From: Mariniphaga sp.
GTDB taxonomy: Bacteria; Bacteroidota; Bacteroidia; Bacteroidales; Prolixibacteraceae
NCBI GenBank assembly: GCA_024636975.1
Contig: JAGXGA010000059.1
Span: 1-51,673 of the forward strand
Length of the DNA: 51,673 nucleotides
Direction of reading: 5' to 3'
Both the position numbers and the translations under genes were made by a program. Below the pieces are notes generated by a model that was not told the origin of the DNA, searched no databases, and saw only the letters and a program-made list of their open reading frames with translations. Positions 1 to 6,870 of this stretch are shown piece after piece; position 1 is the stretch's first letter, and each line of letters starts with the position of its first letter.

Positions 1-139
1 AGTAAACCTGTTAATTGGGATGGGACTATGTCCCTCGGTTTCCTGATGACTTGACGAACCGCCGTATACGAGACCCGTACGTACGGTGGTGTGAGAGCTT
101 CTCCCTGTCAGCGTTTGCTGACAGGGCAGGCTACTCGAT
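1..139 (+). mobile_element. 3' end of a group II intron (domains V and VI), cut by the window edge
   Basis: Bases 1-54 read in frame as the last 17 codons of an intron-encoded protein (ending GFLMT-stop). Right after them comes a domain V hairpin (about 55-98, with GCCGTA and TACGGT arms) followed by GTGTGAGAG. Domain VI is the CCCTGTCAGC/GCTGACAGGG hairpin at about 103-127, followed by CTACTCGAT, where the A at 133 is a plausible branch point 7 nt from the 3' end. The intron ends at about 139. The reverse transcriptase body must lie upstream of the window. A second copy of the same 3' end lies at 3419-3646. The identification rests on recall of Bacteroidota group II introns with the same terminal sequence. 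Confidence 0.8.
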
Positions 140-153
140 TGGCATTTCGTGCT

Positions 154-1146
154 TTATAACTCTCCTTTCAACCTTTTAATTTCCTTATCAAAATCAGATT
201 CATAGTTTTTATCTTGAATCATTCTGTATTTGTCAAATTCTTGCTCTGCTTTTAATTTTGCCTCTAATGCTGAAATTTCACCTTTGTCCTTAAGAATCGG
301 AAAACTTGATAATTCCAAAAACTGATGTAAAAAATTAATCCAATCTTGCATAGTAGTTGGAATTTGTCTTTCGGCTCTGCTCTCAGCTAAATCAAGATAT
401 GCAGAAACAATCCTATTGAGTTCTTTTATATGCTGTTCATTCAAATAGTTCTTGGCAATTGAAACATCTGATTTTAGAATTTTCCCATCTGGAGCATGTT
501 TCCAATTGGTTAATCCCATGTACAATTTCTTAGCATCTGCTGATGTATATATTATCTCGGCAGCTGTTTTTCCAGTTATAGCCCAATGAAGTTTATTTTG
601 GACTGTGGCAAAGAAATCCTTAGTCAATAAATCAGAATTGTCGTAATCTATTGATAGCGAATAAATGTCAGTTATTTTTTGGTAAAATCGCCTTTCACTT
701 GCTCGAATTTCACGAATCCTTTCAAGTAGCTCATCGAAATAATCTTTCCCAAAGTGTTTACCTTGTTTTAAACGTTCATCATCTAATACAAAGCCTTTCG
801 TTATAAACTCTTTCAAAACTTTTGTTGCCCAAATTCTAAATTTTGTTGCTTTGTTAGAGTTTACTCGATATCCAACTGCAATAATGGTATCTAGATTGTA
901 AAAGGTTGTATTGTATTTTTTTCCATCTTCAGCAGTATGTTCCAAAATGGAACTAACTGAATCTTCTTCTAATTCCCCCTCTTCAAAGATATTTTTCAAA
1001 TGTTTTGTTATCGCAGGTCTCTGAACACCAAACAACTCAGCTATCTTCTTTTGGGTCATCCAAAAAGTCTCATTGTGATAGAAAACCTCAATTTTTACAT
1101 TTCCATCATCTCCTTTATAAAATATGATTTCAGATTCTTTTGGCAT
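154..1146 (-). CDS. RhuM family protein
   Basis: A 330-residue protein matching the RhuM family, named after a Salmonella pathogenicity-island gene and of unknown biochemical function. The N-terminal part has an HTH-like segment (residues about 28-55, FWMTQKKIAELFGVQRPAIT), then the conserved block from about 75 to 125 (FYNLDTIIAVGYRVNS and FRIWATKVLKEFITKGF). The C-terminal half is helical, with ASERRFYQKITDIY near residue 150. Length is normal for the family. The gene sits directly downstream of an intron 3' end, and the sequence around it is A/T-rich, so it is probably carried on mobile or accessory DNA; RhuM genes are often found in such islands. The start is an ATG following an A-rich leader. 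The family call is secure; the function is not known. Confidence 0.85.
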   Translation of the reverse strand: MPKESEIIFYKGDDGNVKIEVFYHNETFWMTQKKIAELFGVQRPAITKHLKNIFEEGELEEDSVSSILEHTAEDGKKYNTTFYNLDTIIAVGYRVNSNKATKFRIWATKVLKEFITKGFVLDDERLKQGKHFGKDYFDELLERIREIRASERRFYQKITDIYSLSIDYDNSDLLTKDFFATVQNKLHWAITGKTAAEIIYTSADAKKLYMGLTNWKHAPDGKILKSDVSIAKNYLNEQHIKELNRIVSAYLDLAESRAERQIPTTMQDWINFLHQFLELSSFPILKDKGEISALEAKLKAEQEFDKYRMIQDKNYESDFDKEIKRLKGEL

Positions 1147-1189
1147 TCTTTTTTATTTCAAAAATAAACTTTTTCATCGATGTTTTTTA

Positions 1190-1420
1190 ATGCACTGCTG
1201 TTTCTCAGCATGAATGCCAACGGTTTATGTAAGTGGAGTGCGGGATTGAAAGTGATGAACTTTCAATTCTGCACGGAGCCAATTCGTTTATTCAATATTA
1301 CTAATTTTCCGTCAATCGTCAAAGACGAATTGGCGGTGTTGCAACGAAGAACTGCGGTTGAAATACCCGCTGAAACCCGCATTACATTTACATTTTGTTG
1401 TACACCGTTTTTAGGACTCA
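1190..1420. other. Intergenic block of nested inverted repeats (cassette-like)
   Basis: This stretch between the RhuM and esterase genes holds stable stem-loops rather than a convincing gene. One hairpin is at 1238-1274 (GTGCGGGATTGAAAGT against ACTTTCAATTCTGCAC). Another pairs 1279-1287 (CCAATTCGT) with 1325-1333 (ACGAATTGG). The outer parts contain CCAACGG (from 1218) and ACACCGTT (about 1402-1409). The architecture resembles recombination-site or cassette-end structures, but I cannot name the family. A short piece at 51542-51562 has a similar AACG...CCGCTG sequence. An open frame crosses it on the plus strand, but its codons only follow the hairpin sequence. Confidence 0.4.
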
Positions 1421-2257
1421 TTTTCCATATATTCTTTTTAAACCAGTTGTTAAAGCTCGAGGATATCCTGAGAAATGAGTCTCATTTTCATAAAACTCAT
1501 AGATTAAGTCAAATCCTTTATATTTTCTACTTTTCAAGGAGTCAACCAAAGTTATAGTTGGTTCAATTATTAAATCTTTTGAATCTTCAGATGAAATTGA
1601 AATGAAAGCCTTTTTATCAAGTATTTTCCCAGAATTATAAAAGTCATTTTCCAGTTTGCATACCAAGCAATTGTCCCAAACAAGACCAGGAGAAATAATT
1701 ATGTAATTATCAAACAATTCAGGTCTCGTAAACATAGTATAAGCAGCAAATAAACCACCGAAAGAGAATCCTATTATTCCTGTATTTGTAGTATCTATAT
1801 TGAATTTATTTTCAATTTCTGGTATTAAATCCATTTGAACAAAGTTCAGAAAATTAACTGCCCCACCAGCTTTTGACCAACGCTTACCAAACGCACTTAA
1901 TGTATCCTTGGTAGGAACAAAATCTCGGGAACGATTAATCCACCACGTATTATCATCTTTATTATAAGAAATACCAACAATGATAATGTCCTGAATCTCT
2001 CTACCAAACGTTAACCAATCAGCTATTTCTTTTGCCATCCCAATTGATTTGTCGGCATCAAGTAAATATACAACTGGATATTTTCTAGTATTATCGTATG
2101 CTTTCGGTAGGCAGACTTGAACTGTAAATGGTTCATCCTTATAAAATTCAGATTCAATAACAAATTGTTCAGTATTCTTCAAGCTTACCAATTCAGTCTT
2201 TTGAGCAATGGATAAATTTGCAAAAAACAATAAGCAAATAATTAGTTTTGTTTTCAT
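1418..2257 (-). CDS. Secreted alpha/beta-hydrolase, esterase D / enterochelin-esterase-like
   Basis: A 279-residue protein with an N-terminal signal peptide (MKTKLIICLLFFANLSIAQ). It has the putative-esterase fold: PVVYLLDAD near residue 62, DIIIVGISY near 90, and the nucleophile elbow GFSFGG (Ser about 164-166), followed by PELFDNYIIISPGLVW, the usual post-elbow strand. The C-terminal ETHFSGYPRAL supplies the likely catalytic histidine. This family hydrolyses ester bonds in siderophores, S-formylglutathione or other small esters; the substrate here cannot be told. It is a single gene flanked by the repeat block on its 3' side and about 490 bp of non-coding DNA on its 5' side. Length and all catalytic elements look intact, in contrast to the broken genes around it. 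Confidence 0.8.
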   Translation of the reverse strand: MKTKLIICLLFFANLSIAQKTELVSLKNTEQFVIESEFYKDEPFTVQVCLPKAYDNTRKYPVVYLLDADKSIGMAKEIADWLTFGREIQDIIIVGISYNKDDNTWWINRSRDFVPTKDTLSAFGKRWSKAGGAVNFLNFVQMDLIPEIENKFNIDTTNTGIIGFSFGGLFAAYTMFTRPELFDNYIIISPGLVWDNCLVCKLENDFYNSGKILDKKAFISISSEDSKDLIIEPTITLVDSLKSRKYKGFDLIYEFYENETHFSGYPRALTTGLKRIYGK

Positions 2258-2390
2258 AGTCGTATAATTGGTTTATAATTATTGCAACTAATTGTTAGAT
2301 TTTCAATCTTTAATTCCTTTAAAATTAATTCATTATAATCAGAAATTAATTAGAAATTCTGTTTTTTTCAAATGGTGTACAACATTTGGC

Positions 2391-2411
2391 TATATGTACC
2401 AGGTACATATA
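2391..2411. repeat. Perfect 10-bp inverted repeat around one base
   Basis: TATATGTACC, one A, then GGTACATATA: a perfect palindrome about 135 bp upstream of the esterase start. It could be an operator for a dimeric regulator or a cruciform. No neighbouring regulator gene is visible. Confidence 0.5.
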
Positions 2412-2565
2412 TATCTCTATTAGTTAATTCAAGCATAATGCTTTGGTTTTTAACAATATATTCGTTTTAAACGTTTATAAACGCTTAAAATCCCCATTTT
2501 CCAGGACTAAATTAACAAAGTTCATTCAGATTCTCTAAAAAATGTTCAATAACATATAAGCAGTG

Positions 2566-2652
2566 TCAGAGATAGAAGCGGCATCCTTTTAAGAAGCGAA
2601 ACCGGGAATAAAAGATACAGCGCCTAACCCGCCCGGACGCCCAAAATATTTC
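2566..2652 (+). other. Candidate conserved Bacteroidota structured element
   Basis: The segment contains GATAGAAGCGGCATCCTTTT, a variable loop, AAAAGATACAGCG, then CCCGCCCGGACGCCC. CCTTTT pairs with AAAAGA, and the flanking GCGGC/CGCC parts can stack. I recall very similar sequences in intergenic regions of many Bacteroidota genomes, but I cannot name an RNA family. No open frame of useful length covers it. It lies in the otherwise featureless gap 2258-2744 between the esterase gene and the RND pseudogene. Confidence 0.4.
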
Positions 2653-2744
2653 CTCCCTGTTCTTTTGGATACTTTGAAGTTATCCCTTTAATCTCTTTCA
2701 ATATTCAAACCAATCTCATCCTACCACATAAACAATTGAAACAA

Positions 2745-3400
2745 TTACCCAACAACCTCCCTATTCATTCTCAAAAACAACGGCAGGTACAGCAATATTG
2801 CCACCATCGAAAATATCAATCCTCCAATGGCACCCGATGAAAATGTAAACCAGAATACTTCGGTCTGGCCTCCCCCACACAAAAGGAATGAGGCCAAGCA
2901 CTGTCGAGACAATGGTTAATGCAATGGCCACAATTATTTGGTTGGAGGCTTTCAGGTATGTTTTTATTGTGGTGGCTTTTCCTTGTCATTCCACCAAATT
3001 ATTAAAGTCATTGATGATGTAAATGGCTGCATTTACCACCAGACTGCTCAGCAGGATGAACGATGCAAAGCCCCCTGATCAAAATTAAAGCCAAACAGGT
3101 TGAAAGTGAGAAAGACTCCGATGAAGGTGATGGGTATCAGGTTGATTACTGCAAGTGGTTTTAAAAGCGACTCAAACAAAATAGCTGTAATGAAATAAAT
3201 AATTACAATGATGAGCAGCAACAGCCAGTACTGCTTTTTATCTTTGGTAAACCACATATAGAATGATTCTGGCTCTTGTGCCTTGTATCCCAATGGCAGA
3301 ATTTCATTCAGGGCATCAATTTCCCGTTCCTGCACCATTTTAGCCAGCGGTCCGGGTCGGATAAAGTTGTAGTTGAGGTACACCTGGTACCATCTTTATG
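2745..3400 (-). pseudogene. C-terminal remnant of an RND efflux transporter (AcrB/CusA type)
   Basis: Reading leftwards, codons give WYQVYLNYNF..., then a transmembrane run (LLLLIIVIIYFITAILFES, then PITFIGVFLTFNLFGFNFDQG), the typical C-terminal half of an inner-membrane RND pump. After FNFDQG the frame shifts by one base; the next frame reads FILLSSLVVNAAIYIINDFN, hits a TGA after NNLVE, continues as a further membrane segment, and shifts again near FVWGGQTEVF. It ends PLFLRMNREVVG-stop at 2745. So there are at least two frameshifts and one stop, and about 800 N-terminal residues are missing. The 5' end meets the intron fragment starting near 3419, which suggests that mobile-element activity cut the gene. 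It cannot make a functional pump. Confidence 0.85.
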
Positions 3401-3418
3401 ATCTTCATTTTATACAAC

Positions 3419-3646
3419 ATGCGGATATTTAGGGCTTTCGGGATTGGAACTACAATTACTGTTGAACGATTGAAGAAACGGGGTTACGCTACTTTGCCGG
3501 AACTCTACAATCAAAGTATACCTGTTAATTGGGATGGGACTATGTTCCCCGGTTTCCTGATGACTTGACGAACCTTCCCGCATTAGGCGGGATGGTGTGA
3601 GAGCTTCTCCCTGTCAGCGTTTGCTGACAAGGGCAGGCTACTCGAT
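3419..3646 (+). mobile_element. Group II intron 3' fragment, second and degenerate copy
   Basis: Bases 3419-3568 read as a 49-residue open frame containing ERLKKRGYATLPELYNQ and ending GFLMT-stop, the C-terminus of an intron-encoded reverse transcriptase; its last 17 codons nearly match those at 1-54. After the stop, domain V is altered: where copy 1 has the GCCGTATACG...CGTACGTACGG hairpin, this copy has a shorter TCCCGC-ATTA-GGCGGGA hairpin. Domain VI (about 3604-3634) differs from copy 1 only by one extra A, and the terminal CTACTCGAT is kept. No upstream intron sequence is present, so it is a dead remnant. Confidence 0.75.
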
Positions 3647-3658
3647 TATAAAGCGTGG

Positions 3659-3961
3659 TTATTTTAATTCTTTTCTCAACTTATCTGGATTCATTCTATT
3701 ATCAAAAATCGTTACAACTTTAATTGTTTTAGAATCGAAACGATAAAAAATTGAGGTTTGCTTTGTTACTACAAGCATATGAAGTCCATTTACAAAATCA
3801 GTGTTAGGACAAGACTCTGGGAATTTTTGAATCTGATTTAAGGATTTATCAAGTTTTTTGATGAAATCATCTTTCACTTTAAGAGACCATTCTTGTTCCA
3901 AATATTCAAGCAGTTTGTCAAGTCGATTGGATGCTCTTTTCGAAAGAATTATTTTTCTCAT
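3659..3961 (-). CDS. RelE/ParE-type toxin
   Basis: A 100-residue basic protein of the RelE/ParE superfamily. It begins MRKIILSKRASNRLDKLLEYLEQEW, the usual N-terminal helix pair with a hydrophobic-basic pattern. It continues with VKDDFIKKLDKSLNQIQKFPESCPNT, and then the beta-sheet core with VVTKQTSIFYRFDSKTIKVVTIFDNRMNP, where the terminal arginine and N-P match ParE-like toxins. Members cut mRNA at the ribosome or inhibit gyrase; the ParE-like C-terminus makes the target uncertain. The start codon overlaps the antitoxin stop (TAATG), the typical coupling in such pairs. Both genes look intact, which makes this the best candidate for a live toxin pair in the left zone. Confidence 0.85.
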   Translation of the reverse strand: MRKIILSKRASNRLDKLLEYLEQEWSLKVKDDFIKKLDKSLNQIQKFPESCPNTDFVNGLHMLVVTKQTSIFYRFDSKTIKVVTIFDNRMNPDKLRKELK

Positions 3962-4197
3962 TATCTGTGCTTTTTCATGAAATCTTCATAATCCACAACT
4001 TCTCCGTTTTCAATTTCCTTTATTCCCTGAAGTATATCATCTTTTTGCTCTTGAGAAATAGTCTTCCAGAAATCAGTTTCTTTACTTTCTCTAAAGATAT
4101 TCTTTACTGATTCTATAATCTTTGGATTGTTAGTTTCCAAAATCATTTTCATTATCTCTATTTTTTCTGCTTGAATATTCATCTCTTTTTTTCTCAA
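3961..4197 (-). CDS. Antitoxin partner of the RelE/ParE-type toxin
   Basis: A 78-residue protein encoded immediately upstream of, and overlapping by one base, the RelE/ParE-like toxin gene. The N-terminal half is helical (MNIQAEKIEIMKMILETNNPKI). The C-terminal part (DILQGIKEIENGEVVDYEDFMKKH) matches the short acidic tail common to Bacteroidota antitoxins that pair with RelE/ParE toxins. No separate DNA-binding motif is obvious, though the N-terminal helices could dimerise. The start could be the first ATG (4197) or the internal ATG five codons later (MNIQAEK). The functional call rests mainly on gene pairing and the recognisable tail. Confidence 0.75.
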   Translation of the reverse strand: MRKKEMNIQAEKIEIMKMILETNNPKIIESVKNIFRESKETDFWKTISQEQKDDILQGIKEIENGEVVDYEDFMKKHR

Positions 4198-4447
4198 AGT
4201 TAATCATTTTATTTTTTAGATTAAATTGTTATTTTGGGCTTCGGATTCCGATGCTTTATTACTTATATATGAAATTAAGTTACTATTTAAATAACTTAAG
4301 GGAGACTTTGTCTACGGCGTAAATGTTGCATCAAATAAGACGATACTTGTCTAGCCATCTTGTGTCTAATTCTGAATTGATCGCTTCAATCATATGGATA
4401 AGGATAATTTCTATAGTGAACAAGAAGTCTAACAACATTAATATTCA

Positions 4448-4807
4448 ATGATAATTCGGTATATTTGTAAAAATGAAGAACAGCAGATAATGTATTTTAG
4501 CGATTACCATTTACATAAAGATGCCCGGCTCCGAATGTCGTTGTTGTGGGAATACGATATAGAAAATATCGATTGGCTCAGGATGCGTAATATTATAGTG
4601 CAAAGGGTTATTGAACGTGGAAGGCCGGATGATTTTTATGCAATTCTTAATAAATACAGCCTCGATGGTGTAAAACAGACCATCAGGCAAATACCTTATC
4701 TAAATAAAAAAGATATGTCGTTTGTTTGTACCATTTTTGAAATGAAAAAAAATGAACTTAAATGCTCTACTACGGAACGGTTGAAAAACCAACACTGGAA
4801 ATCCTGA
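4448..4807 (+). CDS. DUF6922-type protein, partner of an AbiEii-like toxin
   Basis: A 119-residue protein whose central part (LLWEYDIENIDWLRMRNIIVQRVIERGRPDDFYAILNKY and the following IPYLNKKDMSFVCTIFEMKKNELKC) matches the small DUF6922 proteins encoded just upstream of AbiEii-type nucleotidyltransferase toxins in Bacteroidota. The more usual start is probably the ATG at 4490 (MYFSDYHLH), which removes 14 residues. The stop lies inside the following, broken AbiEii reading frame, an overlap expected for a translationally coupled pair. Because the downstream toxin is truncated, this is likely an orphan antitoxin-like gene. The domain name is from memory and moderately certain. Confidence 0.6.
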   Translation: MIIRYICKNEEQQIMYFSDYHLHKDARLRMSLLWEYDIENIDWLRMRNIIVQRVIERGRPDDFYAILNKYSLDGVKQTIRQIPYLNKKDMSFVCTIFEMKKNELKCSTTERLKNQHWKS

Positions 4808-4940
4808 AAAAATTGATGATGACAAATTTCTGAATGACTTTGTTCTTGTAGGCGGCACAGCATTGGCACTCAGATTTGGTCACCGCATCAGTGTAGATAT
4901 TGATTTATTTACAAACAAAAAGTTTAATTCTTTAGCATAA
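4762..4940 (+). pseudogene. Truncated, frameshifted AbiEii/AbiGii-family nucleotidyltransferase toxin
   Basis: From the ATG at 4762 the frame reads MLYYGTVEKPTLEILKKLM and then runs into a stop at about 4831. Adding one base after the LM codons restores FLNDFVLVGGTALALRFGHR and the following ISVDIDLFTNK, the clear N-terminal nucleotidyltransferase signature of AbiEii toxins (GG-T-A-L-A, then D-x-D). The restored frame then stops at 4940 after FNSLA. Family members are usually 230-300 residues, so roughly three quarters of the gene is missing as well as the frame being broken. It overlaps the upstream DUF6922-type gene, as intact pairs do. The 90 bp after it, up to the Fic gene, contain only A/T-rich sequence. 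Confidence 0.75.
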
Positions 4941-5033
4941 AGAAACAAGCTTAATTTTTAAATAAGCTGGTCTTTTATTTAAGAAATTTGATGAATAATT
5001 AAATAAGAGCTATCTTTATTTAAAAATTTTACC

Positions 5034-6158
5034 ATGAGACAGTTTAAGTCTGGTCAATACATTAGTCAAGGTTATTATAAAAGCTTTCAACCTGAGTTTA
5101 TTAACAGGCAGTTGCAAATCGAAAACATGGAAATATTGCAATTGTTAAGCCAGGCAGATAGAGAATTAGGGCGATTGGACATGTATTCAAAATATATTCC
5201 CAATATTGAATTGTTTATCAGTATGCATGTATTGAAGGAAGCGACACAGAGCAGTAAAATTGAAGGGACTCAGACAAAAATGGATGAAGCTCTTTTAGAG
5301 AAAGAAGACTTGCCATTAGATAAACGAGACGATTGGGAAGAAGTTCAGAACTACATTAAAGCAATGGAATGGGCTGTGGAGCGCCTTGATAAACTGCCTT
5401 TTTCATCACGATTAATAAGAGAAACGCATCGCGTACTGCTTCAAGGAGTGCGAGGAGAAAAAAAACAACCTGGTGAATTTCGGACTAGTCAAAACTGGAT
5501 TGGTGGGGCAACAATAAATGATGCTGTATTTATACCTCCGGTTCACAGCTCTGTACCTGAACTGATGAGTGATATTGAGAAATTTATTCATAACGAAGAA
5601 TTTCATATACCTGAATTGCTTAAAATAGGGCTGGTTCATTACCAATTTGAGACAATTCACCCTTTTCTTGATGGAAACGGTAGAGTAGGCCGAATAATAA
5701 TTCCGCTTTATTTGGTAAGTAAAGGAATATTACAAAAACCAGTATTGTATTTGTCTGATTTTTTTGAACGAAACAGGCAATTATACTACGATAATTTGAC
5801 GATTGTAAGAAAAAGAAATGATTTAGGACAATGGTATAAATTCTTTCTTGTAGGAGTGATTGAAACTGCAAAAAATGGAATCATCACTTTTGACAATATA
5901 CTACAACTTCAAAAACAAATTGATATTGACATCCAATCATTAGGCAGTAGGGCCTTAAAAGCTAAGATAGTAATAGACTATTTATATAAACGTCCAATAA
6001 TTACAGCAGACAAGGTGAGTGAGATTGCTTCGGTTTCTATGCCCTCATCTTACAAATTGATTTCAGATTTGGAAAAACTTAAGATATTGAAAGAAAATAC
6101 TGGTGGACGAAGAAGTAGAGTATATGTATTTGAGAATTATTTAAAATTATTTAGATAA
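5034..6158 (+). CDS. Fic family protein (class II, with N-terminal inhibitory helix)
   Basis: A 374-residue Fic-domain protein that probably transfers AMP from ATP to a protein side chain. The catalytic motif HPFLDGNGRVGR is complete at residues 209-220 (His209). Upstream, residues 73-78 (SSKIEG) fit the (S/T)xxxE(G/N) inhibitory motif, whose glutamate (E77) would block ATP positioning in the resting state; its N-terminal placement defines class II. The order is N-terminal Fic_N region (about 1-90), Fic core (about 120-260), and a C-terminal winged-helix-like region (about 300-374, IITADKVSEIASVSMPSSYKLI) that may bind DNA or a partner. No separate antitoxin gene is next to it. The length is normal and the gene looks intact. 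Confidence 0.9.
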   Translation: MRQFKSGQYISQGYYKSFQPEFINRQLQIENMEILQLLSQADRELGRLDMYSKYIPNIELFISMHVLKEATQSSKIEGTQTKMDEALLEKEDLPLDKRDDWEEVQNYIKAMEWAVERLDKLPFSSRLIRETHRVLLQGVRGEKKQPGEFRTSQNWIGGATINDAVFIPPVHSSVPELMSDIEKFIHNEEFHIPELLKIGLVHYQFETIHPFLDGNGRVGRIIIPLYLVSKGILQKPVLYLSDFFERNRQLYYDNLTIVRKRNDLGQWYKFFLVGVIETAKNGIITFDNILQLQKQIDIDIQSLGSRALKAKIVIDYLYKRPIITADKVSEIASVSMPSSYKLISDLEKLKILKENTGGRRSRVYVFENYLKLFR

Positions 6159-6296
6159 AGCCCGGTGGGCACTGTGGTGTTTAATGAATTGGGCTGATGG
6201 TGTTGATTAAATGGGTGTTGCATGTAATAAACTTTGCTGCTGTCTGATAGGTTCTTGCTTTGAAGCACCAAACGACACTATACAATTAACCGGTTT

Positions 6297-6530
6297 CTAA
6301 TATTCCCCCAGGTTATGTTTTATCAGATTTGTTTTTGCATTGATGTTGTCAATTGCGTTTTCAAGCCTTTCCCGATTTGCTTTACTTTTATTTAGGTGCA
6401 TCGTTTCCTGCATGTCATTGTATTCTGTTAATGACATCATTACTACACTCTTACCTTTAGGGCGATGAACAATAAAAATCTCTTCATTTTCGGATACGGC
6501 ATCTAAATTTGCTTTTAGATTTTGTCTCAA
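6297..6530 (-). pseudogene. Phd/YefM antitoxin, 5'-truncated
   Basis: The frame reads RQNLKANLDAVSENEEIFIV and then HRPKGKSVVMMSLTEYNDMQET, the unmistakable Phd/YefM DNA-binding and core region. It lacks the normal first 8-10 residues: the codon before the TTG at 6530 is TGA, so the usual M-x-x-x-YSEA opening is gone. A short protein could still start at this TTG, but it would lack the first strand of the fold. No RelE/YoeB toxin is found in the 140 bp downstream where one would normally follow. I therefore read it as an orphan remnant; an alternative is a functional product with a non-standard start. Confidence 0.65.
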
Positions 6531-6593
6531 TCAACTGATTTTGAACTCAAGCCTATCATCCTATACCTAGGTCTATAGTTTATATGTATTTTC

Positions 6594-6686
6594 TTCATTG
6601 TTTCTTCGAAGTTTCTTCGTGTTAAATTCGTAGAATTGCGAATTTAATACGAATTTAATACGAATATAACACGAATTAACACTGAA
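6594..6686. repeat. 11-bp phased imperfect palindromic array
   Basis: TTC(A/G) cores at 6594, 6605, 6616 and 6627 are spaced exactly 11 bp apart. The complementary CGAA cores follow at 6639, 6650, 6661 and 6672, with TGAA at 6683, again 11 bp apart. The two halves face each other around 6634/6635, so the whole is an imperfect palindrome; about 27 of 41 positions pair, and the CGAA/TTCG cores are the best conserved. It lies between the truncated Phd gene and the gene at 6871, and its architecture repeats at 35220-35329 with other core bases. Confidence 0.65.
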
Positions 6687-6870
6687 ATTAAAATGGAGGA
6701 GGCCTTGTTCAGAAGTATGGAATGAACAGGGAACAGATAGCTGGGCCCGCGGCTGGCTGATGATTTTATCCGAAAGTCGGACTTTCCCAATTTGAGGGTG
6801 GTGCAAAATTAATTTCCGCTTTATTATTAATATTTCGGCGGGTTGTGTATTTTAGTTCAAAATTTAGACC

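Noticed and set aside
1180-1557. Plus-strand open frame of 125 codons
   Set aside because: It crosses the hairpin block and the antisense of the esterase 3' end; its codons only follow the inverted repeats, and it resembles no protein.
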